Below are positions 22,427 through 27,505 of a stretch of DNA of 27,505 nucleotides, piece after piece. Origin of the DNA: a virus; the IMG/VR virus record IMGVR_UViG_3300038565_000004, positions 1 to 27,505 of that record; one strand, given 5' to 3'. The position numbers and the translations under genes are program-made. Below the pieces are notes generated by a model. That model did not search any database. It saw nothing but the letters and a program-made list of their open reading frames with translations, and was not told the DNA's origin. Each line of letters opens with the position of its first letter. The first letter of the stretch is position 1.

Positions 22427-22480
22427 AAATCTCTTTTATTATATTAAGATAACTTTTTTGTATATTTTTGTGTTAATTAT

Positions 22481-22511
22481 TTGCGAGTTAAATATAATTC
22501 ATATATTTTTG
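22481..22511 (+). promoter_or_regulatory. Promoter of the rightward gene block
   Basis: TTG (22481-22483), 20 nt, TATTTTTG (22504-22511): full agreement with the Bacteroidetes form TTG-N19/20-TAnnTTTG. The ATG follows at 22529. A possible upstream TTG start at 22481 would be the -33 element itself, so the ATG is preferred. Confidence 0.7.
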
Positions 22512-22520
22512 ACAAAAATA
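22504..22520. repeat. Palindrome carrying a -7 promoter element on each strand
   Basis: TATTTTTGACAAAAATA is a perfect 8-1-8 palindrome, and each arm reads TATTTTTG on its own strand. The minus-strand copy points to the late operon (start 22426). It has TTG only 15 nt upstream, so the leftward promoter would be weaker or need an activator. Confidence 0.6.
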
Positions 22521-22528
22521 AGATAATT

Positions 22529-22771
22529 ATGACACCAAAAGAAAAAGCATTAGAGTTAGTAAGTAAAATGTGTTTATTAGATTGTAGAGATGAAAACATT
22601 ACAATCGCCAAACAATGTGCATTAATTTGTGTAGATGAGGTATTAGAATCAAACGAAAAAATATCATTAAAAGATTTAAGAGAAACAATGGAAACAAATG
22701 ATATACTTTGTCAATTGACAGATAATGCTATGTATTGGCAAGAAGTTAAAGAAGAAATAAATAAATTATGA
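22529..22771 (+). CDS. Small phage protein, 80 aa
   Basis: Begins ATG at 22529 (MTPKEKALELVSKMCLLDCR), continues ITIAKQCALICVDEVLESN and ends in a helical region with MYWQEVKEEINKL. Proteins with the T-P-K-E-K-A-x-E-L-V start and A-K-Q-C-A-L-I-C-V-D-E centre are common as single small genes in Bacteroidetes phages, by my recollection, with no known function. Four Cys are present but not in metal-site spacing. It is first in the rightward block and overlaps the next gene by ATGA. Confidence 0.7.
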   Translation: MTPKEKALELVSKMCLLDCRDENITIAKQCALICVDEVLESNEKISLKDLRETMETNDILCQLTDNAMYWQEVKEEINKL

Positions 22772-23013
22772 ACATTATAAACGATAAAAACGGTATTAGG
22801 TTCGGTAGCTTTAAGTGCTTAGATACTAATAAGGTTTATACGGTAATGTCTACTCGTTCAACTTTTGATTTAAGCCAACCTCATTATAAAGATAGTGCTT
22901 TAAAGTCTGAGGATATTATTGAAAGAGAAGATGGTATGAGAAGAACGTTAATGAGAAGTCAATTAAAGAGTAGATTTACAAATATAGAAGAGTATAAACA
23001 AAAACCAAGATAA
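22768..23013 (+). CDS. Hypothetical protein, 81 aa
   Basis: Coupled to both neighbours (ATGA at 22768, TAATG at 23011-23015). The N-terminal half is beta-rich (GIRFGSFKCLDTNKVYTVMS), the second half helical and basic (DGMRRTLMRSQLKSRFTNIE). It is unrecognised. Basic residues near the C-terminus could contact nucleic acid, but this is a guess. Confidence 0.6.
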   Translation: MNIINDKNGIRFGSFKCLDTNKVYTVMSTRSTFDLSQPHYKDSALKSEDIIEREDGMRRTLMRSQLKSRFTNIEEYKQKPR

Positions 23014-23516
23014 TGATTGAATTTAAAATAGAGAATGACATTGTCGAGTATGCATTAGGTAAATTAAATAAAGTTGATTATTGTATCAATGTTAATCCGA
23101 GTAAGTTTGGATTCGAAAGAAAAAGAATATTTGAGGGTTACTTAGGGGAAAGAATTATTATGAAATTTTTAGGAATCAGCAAGGATATTGATTGTTTTGA
23201 ATATGATTTACTGTCAAATAAAGGAAAGAAGCTGGAGGTAAAAACAATAAGTTGTAAATTTAAACCAATAGATAGCTATTTATGTACAGTTAATTCACAT
23301 AAAGTTGATGGAGTTCATAAACAGAAAGCAGATTATTACATTTTTTTAAGAATATTAAACGATTACAGCTCATCTTGGATTCTTGGATGGATTCCTTGTG
23401 ATGAGTTCTTTAAGAAAGGTAGTTTCATACCTAAGGGAAAAGATTTCGGTAAGTTTAAGTTTGTAAAAGCAAACGCTACGGTTTTAGAGATTAGTAAATT
23501 AAATAAATTTAAATAG
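23013..23516 (+). CDS. PD-(D/E)XK nuclease-like protein
   Basis: A 167-residue protein with the layout of a small restriction-endonuclease-fold domain. A helix with RKRIFEGYLGERIIMKFLG (37-54) contains the N-terminal Glu of such folds. Then come YDLLSNKGKKLEVKTIS (64-80) with Asp65 and the E-V-K core (Glu75, Lys77), and beta/alpha elements YLCTVNSHKVDGVHKQKADY and YIFLRIL. This D-x9-E-x-K pattern after a conserved helix matches PD-(D/E)XK enzymes such as phage resolvases and restriction-like nucleases. The substrate is unknown. Read-through from the previous gene by TAATG. Confidence 0.6.
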   Translation: MIEFKIENDIVEYALGKLNKVDYCINVNPSKFGFERKRIFEGYLGERIIMKFLGISKDIDCFEYDLLSNKGKKLEVKTISCKFKPIDSYLCTVNSHKVDGVHKQKADYYIFLRILNDYSSSWILGWIPCDEFFKKGSFIPKGKDFGKFKFVKANATVLEISKLNKFK

Positions 23517-23522
23517 ATAATT

Positions 23523-23891
23523 ATGAATAAACAAGAGCAGATTACAGCAGAGCAGGTAACGTATTTAAAGTCAATAATACTAGCTCAATTATTATTAGAG
23601 GCTAACGAGTCTTTAGTTAACACAACAGTCTATAAGCAGAGCTTAAAGCAACAGATAAACAGGATGAATGGTATATTAGAACCTATCGTTAGACAGGAGT
23701 TTGATGGTGTTTACAATTCAGACCCAGAGATGACTACAAATATCTTAAACAAGATAGAATCACTTGTAGATAAGATTTCTTCTTACCAAATAGAAGAGTT
23801 AGTAATATTAGAAGCAGTTGTAGATAAGTATGAGAACAATAAGGAATGGTTCTTAGAGCATACAGCTTCTGATTTCTTAAAGATAGATTAG
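23523..23891 (+). CDS. Helical hypothetical protein, 122 aa
   Basis: Nearly all helical: ITAEQVTYLKSIILAQLLLE, then VYKQSLKQQINRMNGILEPI and a C-terminal acidic helix pair (VDKISSYQIEELVILEAVVD). It resembles no named family. It has predicted coiled-coil propensity around 40-60. It starts 6 nt after the nuclease gene, is followed by the 66-aa gene after 1 nt, and so belongs to the same transcript. Confidence 0.6.
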   Translation: MNKQEQITAEQVTYLKSIILAQLLLEANESLVNTTVYKQSLKQQINRMNGILEPIVRQEFDGVYNSDPEMTTNILNKIESLVDKISSYQIEELVILEAVVDKYENNKEWFLEHTASDFLKID

Positions 23892-23892
23892 T

Positions 23893-24093
23893 ATGAAACT
23901 AAACTCAATGGATAATATAGGTAGAAAAACACACATAGCAACACAGGATTGGTGTTTGTCAGAATGGAAAGCATTTAGAAGTAGTGTAAAAGACTACTAC
24001 ACTTTAAAGGACAAAGCATATAGCTCTGGAGATTATAGTCTTATAACAGAGTTTAGAGAGCTTAAATTAGAACTAATATTAAAACACAAATAA
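23893..24093 (+). CDS. Hypothetical protein, 66 aa
   Basis: Begins MKLNSMDNIGRKTHIATQDW; a second Met at residue 6 is a possible alternative start. The protein is helical with two aromatic-rich segments (DWCLSEWKAF, DYYTLKDKAY) and a basic end (LILKHK). Unrecognised. It is the last gene before the structured RNA element at 24098-24188, whose left arm starts 5 nt after the stop. Confidence 0.55.
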   Translation: MKLNSMDNIGRKTHIATQDWCLSEWKAFRSSVKDYYTLKDKAYSSGDYSLITEFRELKLELILKHK

Positions 24094-24097
24094 AAAC

Positions 24098-24188
24098 AAC
24101 CCTTAGCTTAGAGAGAAGGCACGACAATAAAGAGTTTAAATGAATAGGGGTATTCGTCTTTAGTGTTACTAAATCTAAGTTAAGGTTT
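24098..24188 (+). ncRNA. Structured RNA element / leader with three nested stems
   Basis: Outer stem: AACCCTTAGCTTAGA (24098-24112) with TCTAAGTTAAGGTTT (24174-24188), 15 positions with one mismatch and one G-U. Middle stem: GACAATAAAGA (24123-24133) with TCTTTAGTGTT (24157-24167), 11 positions with one mismatch and one G-U. Inner hairpin: GAATA-GGGG-TATTC (24142-24155). It occupies the only sizeable gap in the block and ends 12 nt before the HTH gene start, with TTAAGG buried in the outer stem. No T-run, so not a terminator. Strand is assumed from the neighbours. Confidence 0.5.
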
Positions 24189-24199
24189 AATTAAACAGT

Positions 24200-24601
24200 A
24201 TGAGTAACTGGAATACAGAAGACTTAATGCATTTAAAAGAATTAACTAACCATAAGGTAATCTATGATGGTTATGAGTTTGTGTGGATGCATAGACTGTA
24301 TGGAGAATGGAATAGACATTACGTAAATAACTTTGAAGATTATAATAAACCTATGTCTTGGATACATCATAACATCTATAACTGGGGTAAAGAGTATAGA
24401 GAAAGACAAGCAAAGTACTTAGAGGATATGCGTAAGAGCTTAGACATAGATATTAAGATAAGAGAGATAAGCAGAGAAGCTAATATAAAGACTAAACAAA
24501 AGGTATTAGAAGTAATAAGCTTACGACCAAGTATAAGTAATAAAGAGATATCAGATATACTAGATGTAACCATAAGGTCAGTAGAAAGACATAGAAAGTA
24601 A
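24200..24601 (+). CDS. C-terminal helix-turn-helix protein, 133 aa
   Basis: The N-terminal ~85 residues are rich in Trp, Tyr and His (WMHRLYGEWNRHYVNNFEDY, SWIHHNIYNWGKEYRERQ). A charged linker follows, and the last ~35 residues (TKQKVLEVISLRPSISNKEI, then SDILDVTIRSVERHRK) form a clear winged-helix or MarR/Crp-like HTH, with ISNKEISDILDV-x-x-x-SVERH as turn and recognition helix. It may be a phage regulator, a replication initiator or a small-terminase-like DNA binder. Its leader is the structured RNA at 24098-24188, suggesting post-transcriptional or autogenous control (inference). Confidence 0.6.
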   Translation: MSNWNTEDLMHLKELTNHKVIYDGYEFVWMHRLYGEWNRHYVNNFEDYNKPMSWIHHNIYNWGKEYRERQAKYLEDMRKSLDIDIKIREISREANIKTKQKVLEVISLRPSISNKEISDILDVTIRSVERHRK

Positions 24602-24605
24602 AAAG

Positions 24606-24633
24606 TGTCGCAGGTTATCGAAAAGTAGCGACA
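24606..24633. repeat. Inverted repeat after the rightward block
   Basis: TGTCGC (24606-24611) and GCGACA (24628-24633) form a 6-bp stem with a 16-nt loop, 5 nt after the HTH stop. On the minus strand it is followed by ACTTTTTAC, a weak T-run. It could be a poor terminator or a protein-binding site. Confidence 0.4.
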
Positions 24634-25071
24634 ACAATTATTTACCAGCTATTAGTTATCAGTTAGTTACAAAATGCAAAAACACCTCTATAAGACTATA
24701 TTTAGTATTGGACTATTTTTTATATTTTCAAATTTGGTTTGTCAGTTTTATTCGAAAAGATATTTGACTTTTGCTTGAATTTATTTAATTGGACTACTTA
24801 CCTTAACCACTTCTCATTTTACGTTGATTTCATTAAATTGGACTACTTACTATAACCATTACTTATATTACGTTAATTCTTCATAGACAAACCTTATACC
24901 TTACTCAAGGTATCTAATAGCCTATCTAATCAATAGTTATTCTTTGTAGTACGTTGGTATGACTGGGTTTAGTTAGTTGTTTAGTGGTTTTATTTATGCG
25001 GTTTAATTTCCTAAACCATATCATACAACAATATCAATACCTTACTAAAATACTCGTTAACTATTAGACAC
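24634..25071. other. Gene-free region between convergent blocks
   Basis: No convincing gene. It contains three copies of ATTGGACTA (24707-24715, 24788-24796, 24837-24845), two of them inside 49-bp direct repeats, and three ACGTT motifs in similar contexts (about 24822, 24871, 24951). A region that is free of genes, lies between converging transcripts and carries iteron-like repeats could be an origin or partition site, or an attachment region. Confidence 0.4.
24787..24884. repeat. Two imperfect tandem direct repeats of 49 bp
   Basis: Unit 1 spans 24787-24835 and unit 2 spans 24836-24884. Both start AATTGGACTACTTAC and share TAACCA and TTACGTT in the same positions; by eye roughly three quarters of positions agree. 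Confidence 0.65.
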
Positions 25072-25096
25072 AAAAAAACCCGCAATTAAGCAGGTT
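25072..25096 (-). terminator. Terminator of the leftward accessory block
   Basis: Minus strand AACCTGC (25096-25090) pairs with GCGGGTT (25083-25077) over 7 bp with one G-U pair and a TTAATT loop, then runs into T residues (plus A at 25072-25078). It lies 35 nt after the stop at 25131. Confidence 0.75.
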
Positions 25097-25130
25097 ATTT
25101 GTTTGGTTAGTATGTTAGTATTAATTTGTT

Positions 25131-25340
25131 TTAATAGTTGTTTAAATAGCTTATAATTGCATCGTACTCACTTATATTTTCATCGTTATAATTAGATATA
25201 AAAAACTCATTATAATAATTACTTATTAAACTAAATGCTAAGTCATATTCTAAATTAGTTAATGGGTGTTTACTATTATCTATTAACTGAGTTAAATTAT
25301 AGAATAAGAATTCATTGTAATTTATTGTTGCTTCATTCAT
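25131..25340 (-). CDS. Hypothetical protein, 69 aa
   Basis: The product (MNEATINYNEFLFYNLTQLI, then NLEYDLAFSLISNYYNEFFI) is acidic, and very rich in Asn and Tyr. Predicted helical. It has no known motif. It is last in the leftward accessory block, followed by the terminator at 25072-25096, with 1 nt between it and the upstream gene. Confidence 0.6.
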   Translation of the reverse strand: MNEATINYNEFLFYNLTQLIDNSKHPLTNLEYDLAFSLISNYYNEFFISNYNDENISEYDAIISYLNNY

Positions 25341-25341
25341 A

Positions 25342-25698
25342 TTATATTGTTGTTACATTTAATAGGTTTCTTTGTTGTTCTGTTAACTCATCCCATTCCT
25401 CTAATAGTATTATTTTAGTTTCTATTAAACTGTCATAGTCTTGATATGCTCGCATTAAAGAGTTAGCTAATTGTTGTATCTCGCTAAACTTTGCACCGTG
25501 TGGGTTTTCATCCCAACCCAAAGAAATAGTTTGTACTGGTATCTTATTCTTATACACTTCAATAGTATATTGACCTCCAATACTATCTTTGTTTTGTGCT
25601 TCAGATAAAGACCTTTGCATCCAATCCAAAGACTGTATTAATTCCTTTTTAGTTTGTTTCTTATAATTCTTAATTTGATATTCTGTTAAATTATTCAT
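25342..25698 (-). CDS. Hypothetical protein, 118 aa
   Basis: A helical N-terminus (YQIKNYKKQTKKELIQSLDW, MQRSLSEAQ) is followed by a beta segment (GGQYTIEVYKNKIPVQTISL) with GWDENPHGAKFSEIQQLAN, and C-terminal acidic helices. I do not recognise a family. It is in the accessory block of small genes read from the promoter at 26879-26908; such early blocks in phages often encode host-takeover or anti-defence proteins, but nothing specific is visible. Confidence 0.6.
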   Translation of the reverse strand: MNNLTEYQIKNYKKQTKKELIQSLDWMQRSLSEAQNKDSIGGQYTIEVYKNKIPVQTISLGWDENPHGAKFSEIQQLANSLMRAYQDYDSLIETKIILLEEWDELTEQQRNLLNVTTI

Positions 25699-25710
25699 TT
25701 CTTATTTGTT

Positions 25711-25902
25711 TTATATTGTTATAAATTCATTTTCTTTTTGTACTGTAGAAATTACCCTAAATGCTTGAAACTCTTTTTTTCTCTTAAAATCATTCGTTAA
25801 AATATAGTTTGTTACTTTATTATTTTCGTCTATATCATAAAAGAAAAAATCTTTTTTACTGTTTACTATTTTACTAACTATTGATGTTTTTATTTGTATC
25901 AT
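25711..25902 (-). CDS. Hypothetical protein, 63 aa
   Basis: A small basic protein, mostly beta (IQIKTSIVSKIVNSKKDFFF, YDIDENNKVTNYILTNDFKR, EFQAFRVISTVQKENEF). It could form a small barrel. No motif recognised. It is separated from its neighbours by 12 nt on each side, in the leftward accessory block. Confidence 0.55.
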   Translation of the reverse strand: MIQIKTSIVSKIVNSKKDFFFYDIDENNKVTNYILTNDFKRKKEFQAFRVISTVQKENEFITI

Positions 25903-25914
25903 ATCGTTTATTTA

Positions 25915-26211
25915 TTAGTTTATGTTTATTAAATTACCGTTCCATTCATTACCATTTAAATACCAAATAAAGTTTTTTTGTTGTATTGAAACATTAGGTA
26001 AACCGTTTAATCTTTCTTTTGTTGTATTGCTGAACCATCCGCAATTAGTTATACTTAAAGTTTTTTTAGGGTCGTTATATCTATATGCTATCTCATTACC
26101 TTGATATTTTAAGACTGTTACATTTGGAAATACTTCTACTTGCATATTTGATTTTTTAAATTTCTTTGCACTTAAAAAAGCGTTAATACTTTCTATTGTT
26201 ATATTTCTCAT
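25915..26211 (-). CDS. Conserved accessory protein of phages and conjugative elements, 98 aa
   Basis: It starts with a helix (ITIESINAFLSAKKFKKSNM), then beta strands, and carries the pattern LSITNCGWFSNTTKERLNGL (69-88) followed by VSIQQKNFIWYLNGNEWNG. The set I-x-x-x-G-W-x-S-x-T-T-K-x-R-L-N and a final W-x-L-N-G recurs in small proteins of Bacteroidetes mobile elements and phages, in my memory, without a known function. Position in the early-type block suggests a role soon after infection. Confidence 0.6.
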   Translation of the reverse strand: MRNITIESINAFLSAKKFKKSNMQVEVFPNVTVLKYQGNEIAYRYNDPKKTLSITNCGWFSNTTKERLNGLPNVSIQQKNFIWYLNGNEWNGNLININ

Positions 26212-26222
26212 ATATTTATTTA

Positions 26223-26558
26223 TTAATCGTTAAAAATTTCTTCTACTTGTTCGCTTATTTCATACCATTGATTCGTTAAATTTTGTTGGTATAATAAAGT
26301 AGCTAGTAATTCACTATTTAAGTTTTCAGTAGTATAACCAAATTCGCTAGCAATTTCTAAACTTTGATGTAAAGAATTATCATTATCACTTAAATAAGCC
26401 ATAGCCTTACTGTAATAAATTATTTCAGATTCTTGAATGTATTGCATAACATTTTCTTCTAGTTCGTTAAATTCTTCGTTTTCATTGTATAAATACTTGA
26501 CGTCAATATCTAAATTATTAGCACTTACTAATTTTAGGAATCTTTCTAATTTATTCAT
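26223..26558 (-). CDS. Acidic hypothetical protein, 111 aa
   Basis: A strongly acidic helical protein: LERFLKLVSANNLDIDVKYL, then an acidic stretch ending VMQYIQESEIIYYSKAMAYL, SDNDNSLHQSLEIASEFGYT and a C-terminal ELLATLLYQQN helix with EQVEEIFND. The AMAYL-x-x-x-D-x-SL-x-x-SLEIA-x-x-x-G-Y pattern recurs in Bacteroidetes phage genomes as I recall. Small acidic phage proteins include DNA mimics that block host enzymes; that is only a possibility here. Confidence 0.6.
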   Translation of the reverse strand: MNKLERFLKLVSANNLDIDVKYLYNENEEFNELEENVMQYIQESEIIYYSKAMAYLSDNDNSLHQSLEIASEFGYTTENLNSELLATLLYQQNLTNQWYEISEQVEEIFND

Positions 26559-26562
26559 TTTC

Positions 26563-26676
26563 TTAATTGTTTAATTGATTATTAATTTGTTTTTCTAGTA
26601 AGATAATTTTATTTAATAAATAAATGTTATCGGTTGCAGTTGCAAAGTCTCTTATTTGTTTTATAGTTTCTAACAT
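26563..26676 (-). CDS. Small helical peptide gene, 37 aa
   Basis: ATG at 26674-26676, TAA at 26563-26565, 4 nt before the next start. The product (MLETIKQIRDFATATDNIYL, then LNKIILLEKQINNQ) is one amphipathic helix or a short helical hairpin. No function known. The tight spacing supports it. Confidence 0.45.
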   Translation of the reverse strand: MLETIKQIRDFATATDNIYLLNKIILLEKQINNQLNN

Positions 26677-26682
26677 AGTTGT

Positions 26683-26751
26683 TTATTTAATTGAATGAAT
26701 AGCCTGTGCAAATAATTGTAATTCTTTTAATACTTTTTTAAATAGTTTCAT
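26683..26751 (-). CDS. Possible 22-aa peptide gene
   Basis: ATG at 26749-26751, TAA at 26683-26685. The peptide MKLFKKVLKELQLFAQAIHS plus IK is amphipathic and basic at its N-terminus. Its size makes it uncertain, but it fills an otherwise empty gap between two small genes with a 6-nt spacer. Confidence 0.3.
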   Translation of the reverse strand: MKLFKKVLKELQLFAQAIHSIK

Positions 26752-26752
26752 A

Positions 26753-26842
26753 TTATATATTTATAGTTATTAATATTATTATTATAAAAGTCATTAGTAC
26801 TAAATAAATTTGTTTTGATAATACTTTATTATTGTTTTTCAT
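26753..26842 (-). CDS. Small membrane peptide, 29 aa
   Basis: ATG at 26840-26842, TAA at 26753-26755. A polar basic N-terminus (MKNNNKVLSKQ) precedes one membrane span (IYLVLMTFIIIILITINI). It is the first gene after the promoter at 26879-26908, like the 34-aa membrane protein that opens the left cluster (1907-2011). Confidence 0.45.
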   Translation of the reverse strand: MKNNNKVLSKQIYLVLMTFIIIILITINI

Positions 26843-26878
26843 TTTGTTTATTTTAAGTGTGTAATTAATTTCGTTATA

Positions 26879-26908
26879 CAAATATAATACTTTTTTTTAA
26901 TTAAACAA
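26879..26908 (-). promoter_or_regulatory. Promoter of the leftward accessory block
   Basis: On the minus strand: TTG (26908-26906), 19 nt, TATATTTG (26886-26879), an exact match to the Bacteroidetes consensus TTG-N19-TAnnTTTG. The first ATG is 37 nt downstream. Confidence 0.8.
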
Positions 26909-27103
26909 TACTTTTTATTAAAAACTTGCATTTTTTTATTTTTTAGATATTATAAAGCGTTATAAATTTACAGTATTAAAACAAAGTTCTTTATTTAGTG
27001 TTAATAGAATGAACGCACACGAATAACATAATTAATTTAATACGCAAACAAATAGTGTTAAAGTTTTATTATTTATTTTCATTCTTAATAAGGCAAAAAA
27101 CCA
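26909..27103. other. AT-rich gene-free region upstream of the accessory promoter
   Basis: No gene, RNA or clear terminator is visible. It contains runs of A/T and two TAGTGTTAA-type repeats in direct orientation (about 26997-27004 and 27053-27060). With the repeats at 27104-27268 it makes a gene-free gap of more than 400 bp. Confidence 0.4.
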
Positions 27104-27268
27104 AATTTTACCCCCATAACAAAGACGGAGACCTCCATAACAAAGACGGATTTTACCCCACCATATTAAACACAGCCCCATAACAAAGACGGAATTATTT
27201 TTTACCCCACCATATTAAACAAAAAAAAAGGGAGACAAAATTAATTGACTCCCTCCCCATATTAAACA
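27104..27268. repeat. Compound direct repeats next to the terminase gene
   Basis: Repeat A, CCATAACAAAGACGGA, occurs exactly three times (27114-27129, 27135-27150, 27178-27193). Repeat B, ACCCCACCATATTAAACA, occurs exactly twice (27155-27172, 27204-27221), each preceded by TTTT, and once in part as CCCCATATTAAACA (27255-27268). A and B alternate. The cluster is non-coding and lies at and beyond the terminase terminator. The bases are much richer in C and G than the surroundings. Confidence 0.85.
27221..27253 (-). terminator. Terminator of the large terminase gene
   Basis: Minus strand GGGAG (27253-27249) pairs with CTCCC (27234-27230), and after one mismatch CAA pairs with TTG; nine T residues follow (plus A at 27221-27229). 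It lies 25 nt after the terminase stop and overlaps the end of repeat B. Confidence 0.8.
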
Positions 27269-27278
27269 TTTTATTATT

Positions 27279-27505
27279 TTATCTTATCACATAAACTCCA
27301 GAGTTAACTCCTTGAACTAAATACATCATTCCGTATCTAATCGCATCCACAAAGTGATTGAACTTATCAATAGGTGCTTCCCCTTTATCTTTCCATACAT
27401 AGTTGTTAAGCTCTCTTATAACACCGTGAGAACCTCTATCTACTATTATCTCATAATCCTGCATCAATGCAATACCAGACAATATACTACCTTTCTTCTT
27501 AATAG
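27279..27505 (-). CDS. terL: Large terminase subunit, C-terminal nuclease segment (cut by window edge)
   Basis: The frame is open to the right edge, giving 74 visible residues (an internal TTG at 27482 is not a real start). The segment YEIIVDRGSHGVIRELNNYV (minus-strand frame) is followed by WKDKGEAPIDKFNHFVDAIR and YGMMYL. The D-x-x-N-H-x-x-D-A-x-R-Y-G motif is the C-terminal catalytic motif of the RNase-H-like nuclease of phage large terminases, which cuts concatemers during packaging. The ATPase domain would lie outside the window to the right. Confidence 0.85.
   Translation of the reverse strand, partial: IKKKGSILSGIALMQDYEIIVDRGSHGVIRELNNYVWKDKGEAPIDKFNHFVDAIRYGMMYLVQGVNSGVYVIR

Noticed and set aside
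22194-22526. 110-codon plus-strand open frame
   Set aside because: It is antisense to the tail chaperone and runs through the divergent promoter region; Ser/Leu-rich low-complexity shadow.
22481-22528. TTG start 16 codons upstream of the 80-aa gene
   Set aside because: The TTG and following bases are the -33 and -7 elements of the promoter, so they would not be in the mRNA; the ATG at 22529 also begins the sequence block typical of this small protein.
24606-24633. Rho-independent terminator for the rightward block
   Set aside because: The stem is only 6 bp with a 16-nt loop and no T-run follows on the plus strand; kept only as an inverted repeat.
24634-25071. Prophage attachment site
   Set aside because: No integrase gene is visible in the window and there is no host flank for comparison, so the direct repeats cannot be assigned as att.
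27114-27193. Possible CRISPR array (three identical repeats)
   Set aside because: Repeats are only 16 bp, spacers are 5 and 27 bp, a second repeat type lies between them, and no cas gene is near.

Overview
The window is a stretch of an AT-rich tailed-phage (or prophage) genome from a Bacteroidetes, probably flavobacterial, host. The evidence for the host group is indirect: several well-placed promoters fit the Bacteroidetes form TTG-N19/20-TAnnTTTG, and gene families I know mainly from that phylum's phages are present (DUF3127 OB-fold protein, Bacteroidetes-type portal, tail tube and tail hub proteins). No integrase, recognisable lysogeny repressor, tRNA or rRNA is visible. The virion genes (HK97-fold capsid, portal, HK97-gp10-like protein, long tape measure, tail chaperone with a -1 frameshift) point to a long, flexible, non-contractile tail (siphovirus).

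Left end, minus strand (about 1-2180): a replication and recombination cluster read leftward from a promoter near 2120-2154 through a structured leader. It holds five very small genes, an ERF single-strand annealing protein, a DUF3127 ssDNA-binding-like protein, a terminator, and the start of a P-loop ATPase cut by the window edge. Next comes a 147-residue M15-peptidase-fold protein that has lost two zinc ligands, then an intergenic control region with palindromes, and a single 56-residue gene on the plus strand.

Centre, minus strand (3273-22426): about 19 kb of nearly gapless late genes read leftward. In transcription order they are tail chaperone (with frameshift product), tail completion and HK97-gp10-like proteins, two large tail proteins, tape measure, prohead protease, a Cys-rich miniprotein, putative scaffold, major capsid protein, tail tube protein, a small structural protein, portal, head-tail adaptor, a four-gene adhesin/fibre cassette, and a lysis cassette (holin-like protein, M15 endolysin, small membrane proteins, 3TM holin). 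The tail-before-head order differs from the usual siphovirus order. Strong terminators on both sides of the tail tube gene suggest that transcript levels are set inside the operon.

Right end: a divergent promoter region (22427-22528) separates the late operon from a rightward block (22529-24601) with a PD-(D/E)XK nuclease-like protein, small unknown proteins, a roughly 90-nt structured RNA element and a C-terminal HTH protein. A 530-bp gene-free region with 49-bp direct repeats follows. A leftward block of small accessory genes (25131-26842) is read from a near-consensus promoter at 26879-26908. The window ends with compound direct repeats next to the terminator of the large terminase gene, whose C-terminal nuclease segment enters from the right edge.

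Most interesting: the frameshifting tail chaperone, the nested-stem RNA at 24098-24188, the degenerate M15 protein, the repeat cluster beside terminase, and a palindrome that presents a promoter -7 element on both strands.
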